Shown here in pieces: positions 1-8,423 of a DNA stretch of 64,000 nt (positions are counted from its first letter, which is position 1; each line of letters starts with the position of its first letter). Source of the DNA: Actinomyces johnsonii (GTDB lineage Bacteria > Actinomycetota > Actinomycetes > Actinomycetales > Actinomycetaceae). A program made the translations under genes and the position numbers. The DNA is taken from positions 1-64,000 of the forward strand of contig NZ_VICB01000025.1 of the NCBI RefSeq assembly GCF_006546835.1, read 5' to 3'. The notes under the pieces are model-generated. The model saw only the letters and a program-made list of their open reading frames with translations. It had not been told where the DNA came from and did no database searches.

Positions 1-95
1 GAATCTTGCCCCGGCCGCGTGAGGACGGCGTGACGCTTTCGCCCGTGCAGAGCGTCCCCGGCCGCACGCGAGGGCGAACGACTAGGGTGACGGGT

Positions 96-1259
96 GTGAG
101 CCAGTCCCGCCCGTCGAGGCCGTCCAAGCATCACGTCGAGCGCTCCCCTGCGTCCGCCAGCCACGCAGGGTCCTTCCCCGAGTCACCCGTGTCCTCTGCC
201 TCGCCAGAACTCGTCGATTCCGCGGAGGGCTCCACATTCGCTCCGACCGGCTCGCCCGACGGCGCCGCCTCCCCGGCGTCGAAGGGCACCGCCGCGCCGC
301 GCCGCGCCCCCTCCCAGCAGTCCCGGCCCGGCCCTCAGGACGACATCATGCTGGCCACTGGCAAGCCCCGGCAGACCGAGCGCCCCAAGCCCCCAACCCA
401 GGAGCAGATCCGCCGCCAGCCCGGCCGTAAGGCCTGGGTCCCCAACCAGCACGGGGCCTGGTCGATGCTCGTGCTGCCTCCGATCGTCGGCTGGACCGTA
501 GGTGGCTTCAGTTGGGTGAACCTCCTGTTCCTGCCGGCGTGGTGGGGCGGCTACCTCACCTACTGGTGCTGGTCGCAGTGGCTGCGCACCCGCTCGGCCC
601 GCAAGCGCGCCCTCATTATGCTGCCGCTCCTGGTCTACACCGGCTGGACGGCCTCCCTGGCCCTCATCACCCTGCTCGTGGCGCCCTACCTCATCCAGTG
701 GGCGGTGCCGCTGCTTCCCCTGTTCGCCATCGCACTGCACCAGGTGTGGCGCGGCCACGAGCGCTCGCTGATCTCGGGATTGTCGACGACGGCGGCCGCC
801 TCCCTCATGGCGGCCGTCACCTACAGCCTGGCGGTGCGCGGGGACGGCGGGTTCTTGGGGCTGGGGACGCCGAGCGCCCCCTTGCCGGGAGCCTCCCCCA
901 ACGGCGCACTGACGGGCTGGTCATGGATGTGGCTGGTGACAGCACTGACCGCCGCTTACTTCTGCGGCACTGTGCCCTACATCAAGTCGATGATCCGCGA
1001 GCGCTTCAACTACGTGCTGCTGGCGGGCACGGTGGCGGCGCACTCGGCGGTGGCGGTGGCGACGATCTGGCTGGCGTCATCGGGAATGCTGCCGTGGGGA
1101 CACGCCGTCTTGTGGGTGGTGCTGACCGTGCGCTCGCTGGTCATGCCGCTGTGGCAGTGGAGCCTGGTGCGCAGGCGCCACCGTCCGCTGCACCCGGGCA
1201 CCATGGGCATCGTCGAGGTCGTCATGTGCCTCGTCTTCCTGGTGACCATCTCGGTCTGA
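96..1259 (+). CDS. YwiC-like family integral membrane protein
   Basis: Predicted 387-aa membrane protein. The first ~115 residues are Pro/Ser/Ala rich and look disordered. The conserved block starting NQHGAWSML (about residue 117), followed by several hydrophobic segments, is typical of the YwiC-like family found in actinobacteria and Bacillus. No biochemical role is established for the family. The reading frame is open further upstream to a TTG at 6. I chose the GTG at 96 because a TAGGGT box just before it could drive a leaderless transcript; an ATG at 348 would remove most of the disordered region. The gene is monocistronic and converges on the minus-strand hisC. Confidence 0.7.
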   Translation: MSQSRPSRPSKHHVERSPASASHAGSFPESPVSSASPELVDSAEGSTFAPTGSPDGAASPASKGTAAPRRAPSQQSRPGPQDDIMLATGKPRQTERPKPPTQEQIRRQPGRKAWVPNQHGAWSMLVLPPIVGWTVGGFSWVNLLFLPAWWGGYLTYWCWSQWLRTRSARKRALIMLPLLVYTGWTASLALITLLVAPYLIQWAVPLLPLFAIALHQVWRGHERSLISGLSTTAAASLMAAVTYSLAVRGDGGFLGLGTPSAPLPGASPNGALTGWSWMWLVTALTAAYFCGTVPYIKSMIRERFNYVLLAGTVAAHSAVAVATIWLASSGMLPWGHAVLWVVLTVRSLVMPLWQWSLVRRRHRPLHPGTMGIVEVVMCLVFLVTISV

Positions 1260-1318
1260 CAACTGGTCTGACAACTCGGTCTAAGTCCGACGGCGCCCCG
1301 ACACCTGCGCAGCGGTCC

Positions 1319-2434
1319 TCAGCGGTCGAGCCAGGAGGCCGCAGCGGCCAGAACCCTCTCGTTGTCCGACGTCGTCCCGATCGAGATCCGCACGCCCTCA
1401 CCGTCGAAGGGGCGCACAAGGATGCCGGCGGCGCGGAAGTGCTCGGCCAACGCCGTCGTCTCGTCGCCCACACCCAGCCAGAAGAAGTTGCCCTGGGCGT
1501 CGGGCACCTCCCAGCCCTGGGCGCGCAGGGCGGCCACCACCCTGTCGCGCTCGGCGGCGATGGTGGCCGAGCGCTCGGCGGTGCGGGCCAGCTCAGCCTC
1601 CCCCAACGCGGCTGCGGCAGCCGCCTGCGCGGGAAGGTTGACCCCGAAGGGCGTGGCCACGGAACGGATGGCGGCGGCCAGGCCCGGCTCGCACACGAGG
1701 TAGCCCACCCGCATCCCGGCCAGGGCGTGGGCCTTGGAGAAGGTCCGCGAAACCACGAGGTTGGGGGCCCCGGCCAGCAGGGTGAGGGCGTCTCCCGCCT
1801 CGGGGTCGGTGACGAAGTCGAGGTAGGCCTCGTCGATGAGGACGACGACATCGCGCGGCACCCCGGCCACGAGCTCGGCCAGCTCGCAGGCGGTCAGGAT
1901 CGTCCCGGTGGGGTTGTTGGGGGTGCAGGCCATGACCACGCGGGTGCGGGGAGTGACGGCAGCCAGCATGGCGGGCACGTCGTGGCGCGCGTCGGGGGTC
2001 AGCGGGATGCGCACGGCCCTGGCTCCGGCGACGGCGACGCAGATCGGGTAGGCCTCGAAGGAGCGCCAGGGGATGACGACCTCGTCGCCGGGCCGGCAGA
2101 CGGCGTCGAGCAAATGCTGGATGAGGGCGACCGACCCGTTGCCGACGACGACCTGCTCGCTTTCGACGCCCCACCGGCGGGCCAGCGCCTGCGTCAGCGA
2201 CTCGCCCGTCATCTCCGGGTAGCGGTTGGCTCCGGTCGCGGCGCGGGTGATGGCCTCGACAACCGCGTCCTGAGGCGGGAAGGGCAGCTCATTGGAGGAG
2301 AGCTTGGCGATCTCCACCGGGCCCTCGGCATCGGGACGGGCCCCGGGCACGTAGGCGGGCAGGGCGGCGACGTCGGGGCGGATGCGAACCGTCGTCGATG
2401 TTTCGCCGGGCGCTGGAGTCGCTGCGGAAGTCAT
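1319..2434 (-). CDS. hisC: Histidinol-phosphate aminotransferase (HisC-like, PLP-dependent)
   Basis: 371-aa fold-type I aminotransferase. The PLP-binding Schiff-base lysine is in SRTFSKAHALAGMRVGY (Lys about 234). The acceptor motifs CTPNNPTGT and DEAYLDF and the N-terminal KLSSNELPF substrate loop are all present. HisC transaminates imidazole-acetol phosphate with glutamate in histidine biosynthesis. In actinobacteria close relatives also act on aromatic keto acids, so Phe/Tyr aminotransferase is an alternative. The frame is open 33 codons further upstream, but that part overlaps the divergent neighbour and reads like non-coding DNA, so the ATG at 2434 is preferred. No other his gene is adjacent. 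Confidence 0.85.
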   Translation of the reverse strand: MTSAATPAPGETSTTVRIRPDVAALPAYVPGARPDAEGPVEIAKLSSNELPFPPQDAVVEAITRAATGANRYPEMTGESLTQALARRWGVESEQVVVGNGSVALIQHLLDAVCRPGDEVVIPWRSFEAYPICVAVAGARAVRIPLTPDARHDVPAMLAAVTPRTRVVMACTPNNPTGTILTACELAELVAGVPRDVVVLIDEAYLDFVTDPEAGDALTLLAGAPNLVVSRTFSKAHALAGMRVGYLVCEPGLAAAIRSVATPFGVNLPAQAAAAAALGEAELARTAERSATIAAERDRVVAALRAQGWEVPDAQGNFFWLGVGDETTALAEHFRAAGILVRPFDGEGVRISIGTTSDNERVLAAAASWLDR

Positions 2435-2480
2435 AGCCCCATCTTGGCACCGGTGCAGGCTCACTTGGCACAATGGGCCT

Positions 2481-2888
2481 ATGGAGATCGTGGCACGAAC
2501 TATCGGAAATGCAGCCGGCCTGTGGCTGGCCACGCGCCTCCTGTCCGGGCTGAGTGTGCCCGAGGGGGTGGGTACCGCTCAGATGTGGCTGAACCTGGCG
2601 ATCCTGGGGCTGGTGCTGGCCCTGGTGAACTCGCTGGTCAAACCCGTGGCGAAGTTTCTGACGTTTCCCCTCTACATCGTCACCTTCGGGCTGTTCTCCC
2701 TGGTGGTCAACGGCGCGATGCTCTCGCTGACCGGCTGGCTGACCGACCATATCGGGGCATTGGGCGCAGGCGGCTCGGTGCCACTGGGGCTGGAGGTCTC
2801 CACCTTCGGTTCGGCGATCATCGGCTCGATCATCATCTCGGTGATCTCCTCGATCATCGCCGCGATGCTCGTGAGCCGCGAGGACTGA
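2481..2888 (+). CDS. Phage holin family 4 (PF04020-type) membrane protein
   Basis: 135-aa protein with about four transmembrane helices. It has the family hallmarks NAAGLWLATRLL near the N terminus and LVNSLVKPVAKFLTFPLYIVTFGLF in the middle. Despite the name, most chromosomal members are small conserved membrane proteins unrelated to phage lysis. The start at 2481 gives the usual family N terminus (MEIVART); the upstream in-frame extension overlaps hisC on the other strand and is ignored. It is transcribed divergently from hisC with only 46 bp between the starts, so the two promoters must be very short or overlapping. Confidence 0.8.
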   Translation: MEIVARTIGNAAGLWLATRLLSGLSVPEGVGTAQMWLNLAILGLVLALVNSLVKPVAKFLTFPLYIVTFGLFSLVVNGAMLSLTGWLTDHIGALGAGGSVPLGLEVSTFGSAIIGSIIISVISSIIAAMLVSRED

Positions 2889-2983
2889 GGCCGTTCGCGG
2901 CCTCCGAGGCCTCAAGCCCGCCCGCCTCCTCTCCTCCCGCACGGTGCCTCGCCCCGGGCTCGTCTGGTCGTTCTCCCTCGGTT

Positions 2984-5098
2984 TCAGTGCTCTCCCGTCG
3001 GTTCGGCCGACGGCGTCGGCAGTTCGTAGGAGGAGGCCGACGACGGCGTCTTTCCCGGGTGGTCGGCGCCGTCGGTGTAGACCCCGTTGGAGTCGGTGTT
3101 GCGCTGGATCGCGAAGACGTGCTCGGTGGTGGTCGCCCCTTGCTCGCCGGCGCCCGAGACGCGGGAGAAGGAGGTGCTCCAGTCGGCCAGCTCAGGGGCC
3201 CTATCCTCCAGGCCCTCGGTGGTCTGCGCGTAGACGCTGGAGGCGTGTGGGTAGCCGTCCACATCCATCTGGTGGGTGTCGATCATGGCGACCTGGCGGT
3301 GGGGGCCGGTCGGCGTGGGGGCGGCATCGAGGCCCGGGACGGCGTCGCCGGTGTTCTCCAGGTGCAGGGCGTGGACCTCCTCGGGGATGTCGGCTCCCGC
3401 GGTGGGGGCCCCGGCGGTGAGGACCGTGGTGATGTTGTACCGGCTCTGGATCTCCGGGTCGGCCGCGATATTGGAGACGGTGATCCCGCCCTGCGAGTGG
3501 CCATAGAGGGCGACCTCGTCGCCCGACTGGATGCCGGCCTGGCGCATGGCGGTGACGACGGCGCTCTCCATGACCGTGGGGGTGCCGCCCACGCCCTCGA
3601 GGTTGGTGAGCAGGTCCTGCGGCTCGCCGTCGCCATTGGTCCAGTCGGTGGTGCCGGGGACGTAGACGACCCAGGAAACGCGGCCGTCGGCGTGCTCGAC
3701 CCGCTGGATGGAGATGACGCCCGCCTCCTCGTAGCCCTCCCCCAGGGATCCCCTGGAGGCCTGCAGCTCCTGGCAGTGGAGGATCGTCTCGGAGATGTTC
3801 CGCGGGGGCTTGGACTCCTTGCCCTTGCCGGTCATTCCGGCCTGGACCGGGCTGCCCAGCCCCAGGGGATCCTTGGTGGCGGGCGGAAGCACGGTGGCTC
3901 CGCTGCCGCCCATCGGGGTGACCGTGATGCCGGTCTGGCGTCCATAGACCGTAGAGCCCAGCATCGCCGCGTTCAGCCCCAGGTACTTGGTGACGCGCTG
4001 CATGGGTGTGAGGCTCTTGGTGTCCACGGTCTGCGTCCCCACGGTCACCTGGGCGGGGAGGCGCTGCATCACCCAGGGGTCGAGGCGCTCGGAGACCTGC
4101 TTGAGGTAGGCCTCGATCGTGGCTGACTCCCGGCCGGTGCGGGCCTTCTGGAGCCAGAGCGTCAGCAGGACGAGCCGCGCGGCATCGTCCTTGACCCACT
4201 GGGCGGTGGCCGGGTCCAAGGCCAGGAGCTGAAAGGCCTCGAAGACCGCCTGTCCTCCCTCATTGTCCTTCAGCAGCGGGTATACCGGGCTGTTGGGAGC
4301 CAGAAGCAGCACCGATAGGCCGACGGCATCGGGGAACATGGTGGCGAAGGTGATCCCCAGTGCCTGGTGGACCAGGCCTCCGTCGAAGGCTCGGATGTCC
4401 ACGGGCCCCACGAGGTCGGAGTCGGGGGTGGCGCCTCCGTCGGCGAGTGTGTGGGCCTGAGAACAGGCGGTGACATCGGAGGCGATGCCGCGCAGGGTGT
4501 CGGCGACGTCCTGGAGCGACCCGGCTCCGGTATTCAGGGCGTTCAGCGAACTGATGGCGGTATTGCGCTCCTGGTCGAGGGCCACGGCCTCGGAGTAGGA
4601 CAGCGCGTTGAAGTGCACGGCCCCCGTTTCATCTGTTTCGTAGAGTTGGTCGGAGTACATCGATCGTGGAAGCCGCTCTCCGGCGACGCACTGCATTCCG
4701 TCGTCGTGCCACACCTCATTGCCATGGGGCTGCAGGTCATAGGAGCCGTATATCTTCGTTCCCGGGGGAAGAGGTGCTGAATTGACGTCGGAAATCGCGC
4801 AATCGATCCAGGATCTGGCGTCATCGAGTGAGCCGGCGGCGGAGTTCAGATCGGCGGACAACGTGTCCAGATCAGCTGTATTGACCGAGACGCTCCCACC
4901 ATTCACCACCAGCGGGGCCGGCCCCTTCCATATGTGCCATGGATGCCCCGTATCCTCCGGTGCAGGTCCGTTGTATGGGGCAGTGGGAGCTGCGGGCGGG
5001 GCTGGGGCCGACTCGGACTTGGGCGCCTGCGTTGCATGAGAGTCCTGCGCCCATGCCGGGTAGGGGTTGTCGGAGCTTCTCGTGGATAGCGGGCTCAT
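2984..5098 (-). CDS. Large alpha/beta-hydrolase (esterase/lipase-like), partner of WXG-like protein
   Basis: 704-aa protein. The C-terminal third carries a serine-hydrolase nucleophile elbow GHSQGG (Ser about 535) and the preceding strand YVPGTTDW, so it is an alpha/beta-hydrolase, probably an esterase or lipase. The N-terminal half is helical, with heptad-like stretches such as NTADLDTLSADLNSAAGSLDDA, resembling the long helical N-terminal domains of proteins exported by type VII (ESX-like) systems. No Sec signal peptide is visible. It overlaps the upstream 75-aa WXG-like gene by ATGA, so the two are translationally coupled. Substrate unknown. Confidence 0.65.
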   Translation of the reverse strand: MSPLSTRSSDNPYPAWAQDSHATQAPKSESAPAPPAAPTAPYNGPAPEDTGHPWHIWKGPAPLVVNGGSVSVNTADLDTLSADLNSAAGSLDDARSWIDCAISDVNSAPLPPGTKIYGSYDLQPHGNEVWHDDGMQCVAGERLPRSMYSDQLYETDETGAVHFNALSYSEAVALDQERNTAISSLNALNTGAGSLQDVADTLRGIASDVTACSQAHTLADGGATPDSDLVGPVDIRAFDGGLVHQALGITFATMFPDAVGLSVLLLAPNSPVYPLLKDNEGGQAVFEAFQLLALDPATAQWVKDDAARLVLLTLWLQKARTGRESATIEAYLKQVSERLDPWVMQRLPAQVTVGTQTVDTKSLTPMQRVTKYLGLNAAMLGSTVYGRQTGITVTPMGGSGATVLPPATKDPLGLGSPVQAGMTGKGKESKPPRNISETILHCQELQASRGSLGEGYEEAGVISIQRVEHADGRVSWVVYVPGTTDWTNGDGEPQDLLTNLEGVGGTPTVMESAVVTAMRQAGIQSGDEVALYGHSQGGITVSNIAADPEIQSRYNITTVLTAGAPTAGADIPEEVHALHLENTGDAVPGLDAAPTPTGPHRQVAMIDTHQMDVDGYPHASSVYAQTTEGLEDRAPELADWSTSFSRVSGAGEQGATTTEHVFAIQRNTDSNGVYTDGADHPGKTPSSASSYELPTPSAEPTGEH

Positions 5099-5322
5099 GA
5101 CGGGCTCGTTCCACTCGATGAGCTGCGGGCGTCGATGACACCGACGTCGGAGAACGCCGTGTCATAGCGGCTCGCCAGCGCGCTCAGGAGCCCGGAGGCG
5201 TCGTCGAGCGCCAGTTGACAGGCGGTCGAGTCCGCGCCCACCCAGCTGGCGGGGACCGAGGCGGGAAACCGAGTGACTGCGGTGTCGTAGTCCGTCTTGG
5301 AAAGATACAACGAGAATGACAT
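5095..5322 (-). CDS. Small WXG100-like protein
   Basis: 75-aa helical protein with a WVG turn (…ASWVGADST…) between two predicted helices, the arrangement of WXG100/ESX-type proteins. The C terminus is Ser-rich. It overlaps the start of the 704-aa hydrolase gene by 4 bp. In actinobacteria such pairs often consist of a small WXG-like chaperone or secretion partner and a larger effector. The assignment rests on length, the WxG turn and context; the sequence is too short to be certain. Confidence 0.5.
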   Translation of the reverse strand: MSFSLYLSKTDYDTAVTRFPASVPASWVGADSTACQLALDDASGLLSALASRYDTAFSDVGVIDARSSSSGTSPS

Positions 5323-5504
5323 GACTCGACGTTAGAGCGCCCTCGGGACGGCCGCAGTGGCCGTGGGCGGCCCTGTGGATCAGCCCTGCTGATTGGCGCC
5401 TGTGGCCCCCCGGAAATCAAGCGCGAACAGGACGCCGAGAAACTCGCCGGCCTGCCCCAGGCCGGGACGCGCGCATCTGCTCAGTTCTGCTCGATAAAGG
5501 ACTC

Positions 5505-5536
5505 GGCCCGCGGTCCGGTTCTCCGGACCGCGGGCC
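5505..5536. terminator. Strong hairpin between the WXG-like gene and a methyltransferase gene
   Basis: Perfect 14-bp GC-rich inverted repeat (5505-5518 pairing with 5523-5536) around a TTCT loop. It is placed to end transcription of the minus-strand methyltransferase gene that stops at 5861. There is no clear T-run, as is common in high-GC actinobacteria. I see no supportable gene in the rest of 5323-5860. Confidence 0.6.
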
Positions 5537-5860
5537 CAAGCCTCGCGAGGTCCTCCTGCTACCCGGCTTCCCATAAGGCCGGGGAGGCGGAACCTCCTTC
5601 GCCAGAACGTCCAGTCCGGGCTCCCTAAGACCCGTTCCAAACTCGGATACCTGTCAGTCAGCGGGCTCCCCAACCCTCGTGACCGGTTCCGTCCGGCGGC
5701 AGTAACTATGTAACCCACCGATCCTGAGCGGACCCCCCGAAAACTCCTATGAACATGCTGAGAAATAGGCGCTATCCCGCCATATTCACGTTGACTGCAC
5801 CACACTCTGACCGTCGGCCGAATATTTCCAGCACTTTCCCGGGCCGGTTCTCGCTTTCCT

Positions 5861-6571
5861 TCAGGATGCCGGGGCTTCCGGCCTGCGCAGGCACACGACG
5901 GCGTCGGCCCGGCTGCCCTCCTGGCCGTCGGGTCCCGTCGCCTGTCGCCTGCGCTCCTCGGCGACGACGATCTCCCAACCGGTCGTCGCCCCGGCCAGGC
6001 CCTCAAGGAGCTCATCGGCCGTATAGGTCCGGGCGTGGTGGGTGTGCCAGGGCGGGTTGACGGCGTGGACGGCCGTGAGCAGGTGCCCGCCGGGGGCGAC
6101 GCGAGCGGCGGCGTGGGACAGGAGGGCCACGAGGTCGAGGGAGCCCTCCTCGGGCCCGCCGTGAACGTAGAAGCTCGTCACCAGGTCGAATGGCCCCTCC
6201 GGCAGGCCGGCTCCGACGTCGTGCACCCGGCCGGTCACGCGCGAAGCGACTCCGAGGCGCTCGGCATGTCGGGTCAGGCGCCCGATGGCCGTGGCGGACA
6301 GATCCAACCCGGTCACCCGCCAGCCACGCTCGGCCAGCCACAGGACGTCCGCGCCCTCGCCGCAGCCGATCTCCAGGGCGCTCCCGGGCGACCAGTTAGC
6401 GGCGAGCTCGGGCAACCAGTCGTTGGGACACCCCGACCAGAGCTGCTCGACCGAGGCGTAGCGCTCCTCCCAGCGAGAGGCCCGGTTGTCGTCGTCGGGC
6501 TTGGGAGTATCGGTCTGCGGTCCGCAGGCCTGTGCGCCGGCGCATTGAGGGTGCTGGTGGGACTGCGTCAT
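5861..6571 (-). CDS. Class I SAM-dependent methyltransferase
   Basis: 236-aa protein with the Rossmann SAM-binding motif I ALEIGCGEGADVLWLAERG, the acidic end of strand 2 (VTGLDLSATAI) and motif IV-like PFDLVTSFYVHG. The substrate cannot be told; the motif II-IV spacing resembles the thiopurine/tellurite-type small-molecule methyltransferases. The first 30 residues (MTQSHQHPQCAGAQAC…) are His/Cys containing and may not be part of the fold. The gene stands alone, with terminator hairpins on both sides. Confidence 0.75.
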   Translation of the reverse strand: MTQSHQHPQCAGAQACGPQTDTPKPDDDNRASRWEERYASVEQLWSGCPNDWLPELAANWSPGSALEIGCGEGADVLWLAERGWRVTGLDLSATAIGRLTRHAERLGVASRVTGRVHDVGAGLPEGPFDLVTSFYVHGGPEEGSLDLVALLSHAAARVAPGGHLLTAVHAVNPPWHTHHARTYTADELLEGLAGATTGWEIVVAEERRRQATGPDGQEGSRADAVVCLRRPEAPAS

Positions 6572-6577
6572 GGCGCG

Positions 6578-6608
6578 AGCCTACCGGCGCCGGCTCGGCC
6601 GGTAGGCT
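6578..6608. repeat. Inverted repeat just upstream of the methyltransferase start
   Basis: 11-bp arms AGCCTACCGGC (6578-6588) and its complement (6598-6608) with a 9-nt loop. It lies within 40 bp of the methyltransferase start codon, so it could be an operator or a structured 5' leader. Confidence 0.4.
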
Positions 6609-6655
6609 CACCCTGGCACTCATCCAGTGACCGGGCGAGGTCTGCGCCCCTGCAC

Positions 6656-6913
6656 GTGGCGGCCCTGAAGCTGGAGAGGGTCCACCAAACACTGCGCATC
6701 CGCCCGGGCGCCCCACTCAGCGAGTTCGTACGGCAGTACCGGGACAAGAACAGGGAGTTCCACCGGGTCGGGGCGCTCACCCGCACCATGTGCCTGGCCG
6801 GCGTCGACCTGATCTCCGGCGCCGCGCGGCGCCGGCGGGTGGAGAACCCCTGGGACGACTGGGAAACCGGCAGGAGTGCCGAGCCCAAAGGGTCAAAGCA
6901 GCCGACGGCCCCC
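6656..6913 (+). pseudogene. Possible gene remnant (Leu/Arg-rich, unrecognised)
   Basis: From a GTG at 6656 the frame reads protein-like (ALKLERVHQTLRIRPG…, then LSEFVRQYRDKNREFHRVG… and VENPWDDWE) for about 85 residues before becoming low complexity. The frame then runs on into the next gene without its own stop. The amphipathic helices suggest a decayed or truncated coding region. I do not recognise it, and chance in GC-rich DNA is a real alternative. Confidence 0.2.
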
Positions 6914-7019
6914 AGTCCTCTGGATCAGCCGGTCGCCGTCGTCGTTCTTCTAGCGTTTTCCCGACGTTTTCTGCCCGTCTCCGGGCGGGCGGCCTCAAGC
7001 GAACTGGCCTGTCCACCAG

Positions 7020-7039
7020 TTAAGGTTCCCCTGAACTCG
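7020..7039 (+). promoter_or_regulatory. Candidate DtxR/IdeR iron box
   Basis: TTAAGGTTCCCCTGAACTCG lies 38 bp before the siderophore-interacting protein gene. It matches roughly two thirds of the TTAGGTTAGSCTAACCTAA iron-box consensus, including the AGGTT half and a CT-AAC-like second half. Suggested only because of the downstream gene's likely role in iron release. Confidence 0.35.
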
Positions 7040-7077
7040 GGAATCGAAAAACACAGCATCGGGAGGAGAACGCGCGG

Positions 7078-7836
7078 ATGGCACGTGGAGGACGTGGATT
7101 CCAGGGCACGGTGCTCAAGGCACTGCGCGTACCGGAGCACAAGCTCACGGTCACCGGAGTGCGCGACCTCCCGCCCTACACGGAGCTGACCGTCCAGTGC
7201 CCGAGCCTTCTGGGCGCCGCCGGCCCCAAGCTGCCGCCCACCGCCTGGGTACGCATGTGGATTCCTCAGGGCGACCGCGAGTACCAGCGCGCCTATACAC
7301 TCACCCGCATCGACCGGACCCGGGCCAGCGCCAGGATGCTGTTCCTGCACCATGAGCCGGCAGGGCCTGCGTCGCTGTGGTCGAGCCGCGTGAAACCGGG
7401 CGCCACGATCGCCGTTCAGGTCATGGGCGGCACCAGCTACCGCCCGCCGTCCCACGGTGATCGACTGCTCTTCGTGGGCGACCGAGCCTCCGCGCCGGCA
7501 CTCGCCGACGCCGTGAACGCCGCCCCGACGGGCAGCCTGGCCACGGTCATCATGCTGGCGCCCGAGGTTGGCTACCTGCCCAGGGCCGAGCGCGACCATG
7601 ACTTCGTCCGTCTGGACCCCGAGGTGTCCGAGGACAGGCTGCTGGCCGCCGTCGACCACGCCCTGTGGGAGGACACCGGGGATATCTCGCTCGACTGGAT
7701 CTGGATCGCGTTGGAGAGCAGCGCCACCAAGGCGGTGCGGCGCCACCTGGTCGCCTCCGGCATGAGTCGGCGCAGCATCCAGCACCAGGCCTACTGGATC
7801 CGCGGCCGCGCCATGGGCGTGGCCGCGGAGACCTGA
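7078..7836 (+). CDS. Siderophore-interacting FAD-binding protein (SIP family)
   Basis: 252-aa protein with the two-domain layout of ViuB/SIP ferric-siderophore reductases. An N-terminal FAD-binding barrel includes the flavin motif RAYTLTRID. A C-terminal NADPH-like domain includes LLFVGDRASAPAL and the C-terminal WIALESSATKAVRRHL…AYWIRGR typical of SIP proteins. It would reduce Fe(III)-siderophore in the cytoplasm to release iron. GGAGGAG eight bases upstream gives a clear start. No siderophore transporter is adjacent. A possible iron box precedes it. Confidence 0.85.
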   Translation: MARGGRGFQGTVLKALRVPEHKLTVTGVRDLPPYTELTVQCPSLLGAAGPKLPPTAWVRMWIPQGDREYQRAYTLTRIDRTRASARMLFLHHEPAGPASLWSSRVKPGATIAVQVMGGTSYRPPSHGDRLLFVGDRASAPALADAVNAAPTGSLATVIMLAPEVGYLPRAERDHDFVRLDPEVSEDRLLAAVDHALWEDTGDISLDWIWIALESSATKAVRRHLVASGMSRRSIQHQAYWIRGRAMGVAAET

Positions 7837-7914
7837 CCCGAGGCGGCACTGGGCGAGGAGCGGACTTATCCTGGAGCCGTTCATCGTCGCGATCTGTTCA
7901 CCGAGGTGCTCGAC

Positions 7915-8286
7915 ATGCGACTCATCAAGCCCGCCATTCTTGTCCTTGCCCTGACCGTCCTGGTCACCTCGATCGGGAACCTGTTTCTCGGGTGGCAGTT
8001 CAGCAGCCTGAATACATCGCTGTGCATGCTCCTGCTCGGCCTGGTTCTGCTGCAAGCCCAGACCTCAGATCCGGGCGAACGCAACCTGTCGCCGTCGGGA
8101 ATCCGGTTGCTGGGGATCGCCGGACTCGTCCTCTCCGGGCTCGTTCTCGCGCGCGGCCTCTACCGGTCCGACGTCGTCGCGCTCCTCATCCTGCCCGCAC
8201 TGGTTCTGCTGGGTTACGTCCTGGTGCGCAGCCTGAGGGACCGGCGGCCCCGTGAGGTCGCCGCAAGCAAGCCTTCACCTCGATAG
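7915..8286 (+). CDS. Small membrane protein, paralogue of the 9136-9552 gene
   Basis: 123-aa protein with about four hydrophobic segments: MRLIKPAILVLALTVLV…, SLNTSLCMLLLGLVLLQAQ, LLGIAGLVLSGLVLARG and VALLILPALVLLGYVLV. The same layout, LLQAQ motif and MRLxxP start recur in the protein at 9136-9552, so they are a duplicated pair. The start at 7915 is preferred over 7906 because GAGGTG sits at 7903-7908 and the paralogue starts at the equivalent Met. Function unknown. Confidence 0.6.
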   Translation: MRLIKPAILVLALTVLVTSIGNLFLGWQFSSLNTSLCMLLLGLVLLQAQTSDPGERNLSPSGIRLLGIAGLVLSGLVLARGLYRSDVVALLILPALVLLGYVLVRSLRDRRPREVAASKPSPR

Positions 8287-8340
8287 GCCCTATCACCCGC
8301 CGGCCCCGGCCAACAGACTCCTCGACGAGGTCGATCGAGA

Positions 8341-8418
8341 ACGTACTTCCGCCGCGAGGACTGCGTCTTCCCGCAGATGACTGGGGACGGACCGCAGTCA
8401 TCTGCGGGAGAAGTACGT
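8341..8418. terminator. Nested double inverted repeat between convergent genes
   Basis: Inner perfect 13-bp stem (8370-8382 with 8396-8408) and, outside it, a second 9-bp stem ACGTACTTC (8341-8349) with GAAGTACGT (8410-8418). It sits exactly between the plus-strand membrane protein gene and the minus-strand acetyltransferase gene, so it is best read as a bidirectional terminator. Confidence 0.6.
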
Positions 8419-8423
8419 CGTCG

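Noticed and set aside
512-4126. Very long plus-strand open frame over hisC and the esterase
   Set aside because: It lies in the third-position-rich antisense frame of well-supported minus-strand genes; its protein is Gly/Arg/Asp low complexity without motifs.
5380-6015. Minus-strand 211-codon frame between the WXG-like and methyltransferase genes
   Set aside because: Overlaps the methyltransferase 3' end and contains the terminator hairpin; Arg/Gly/Ser composition only.
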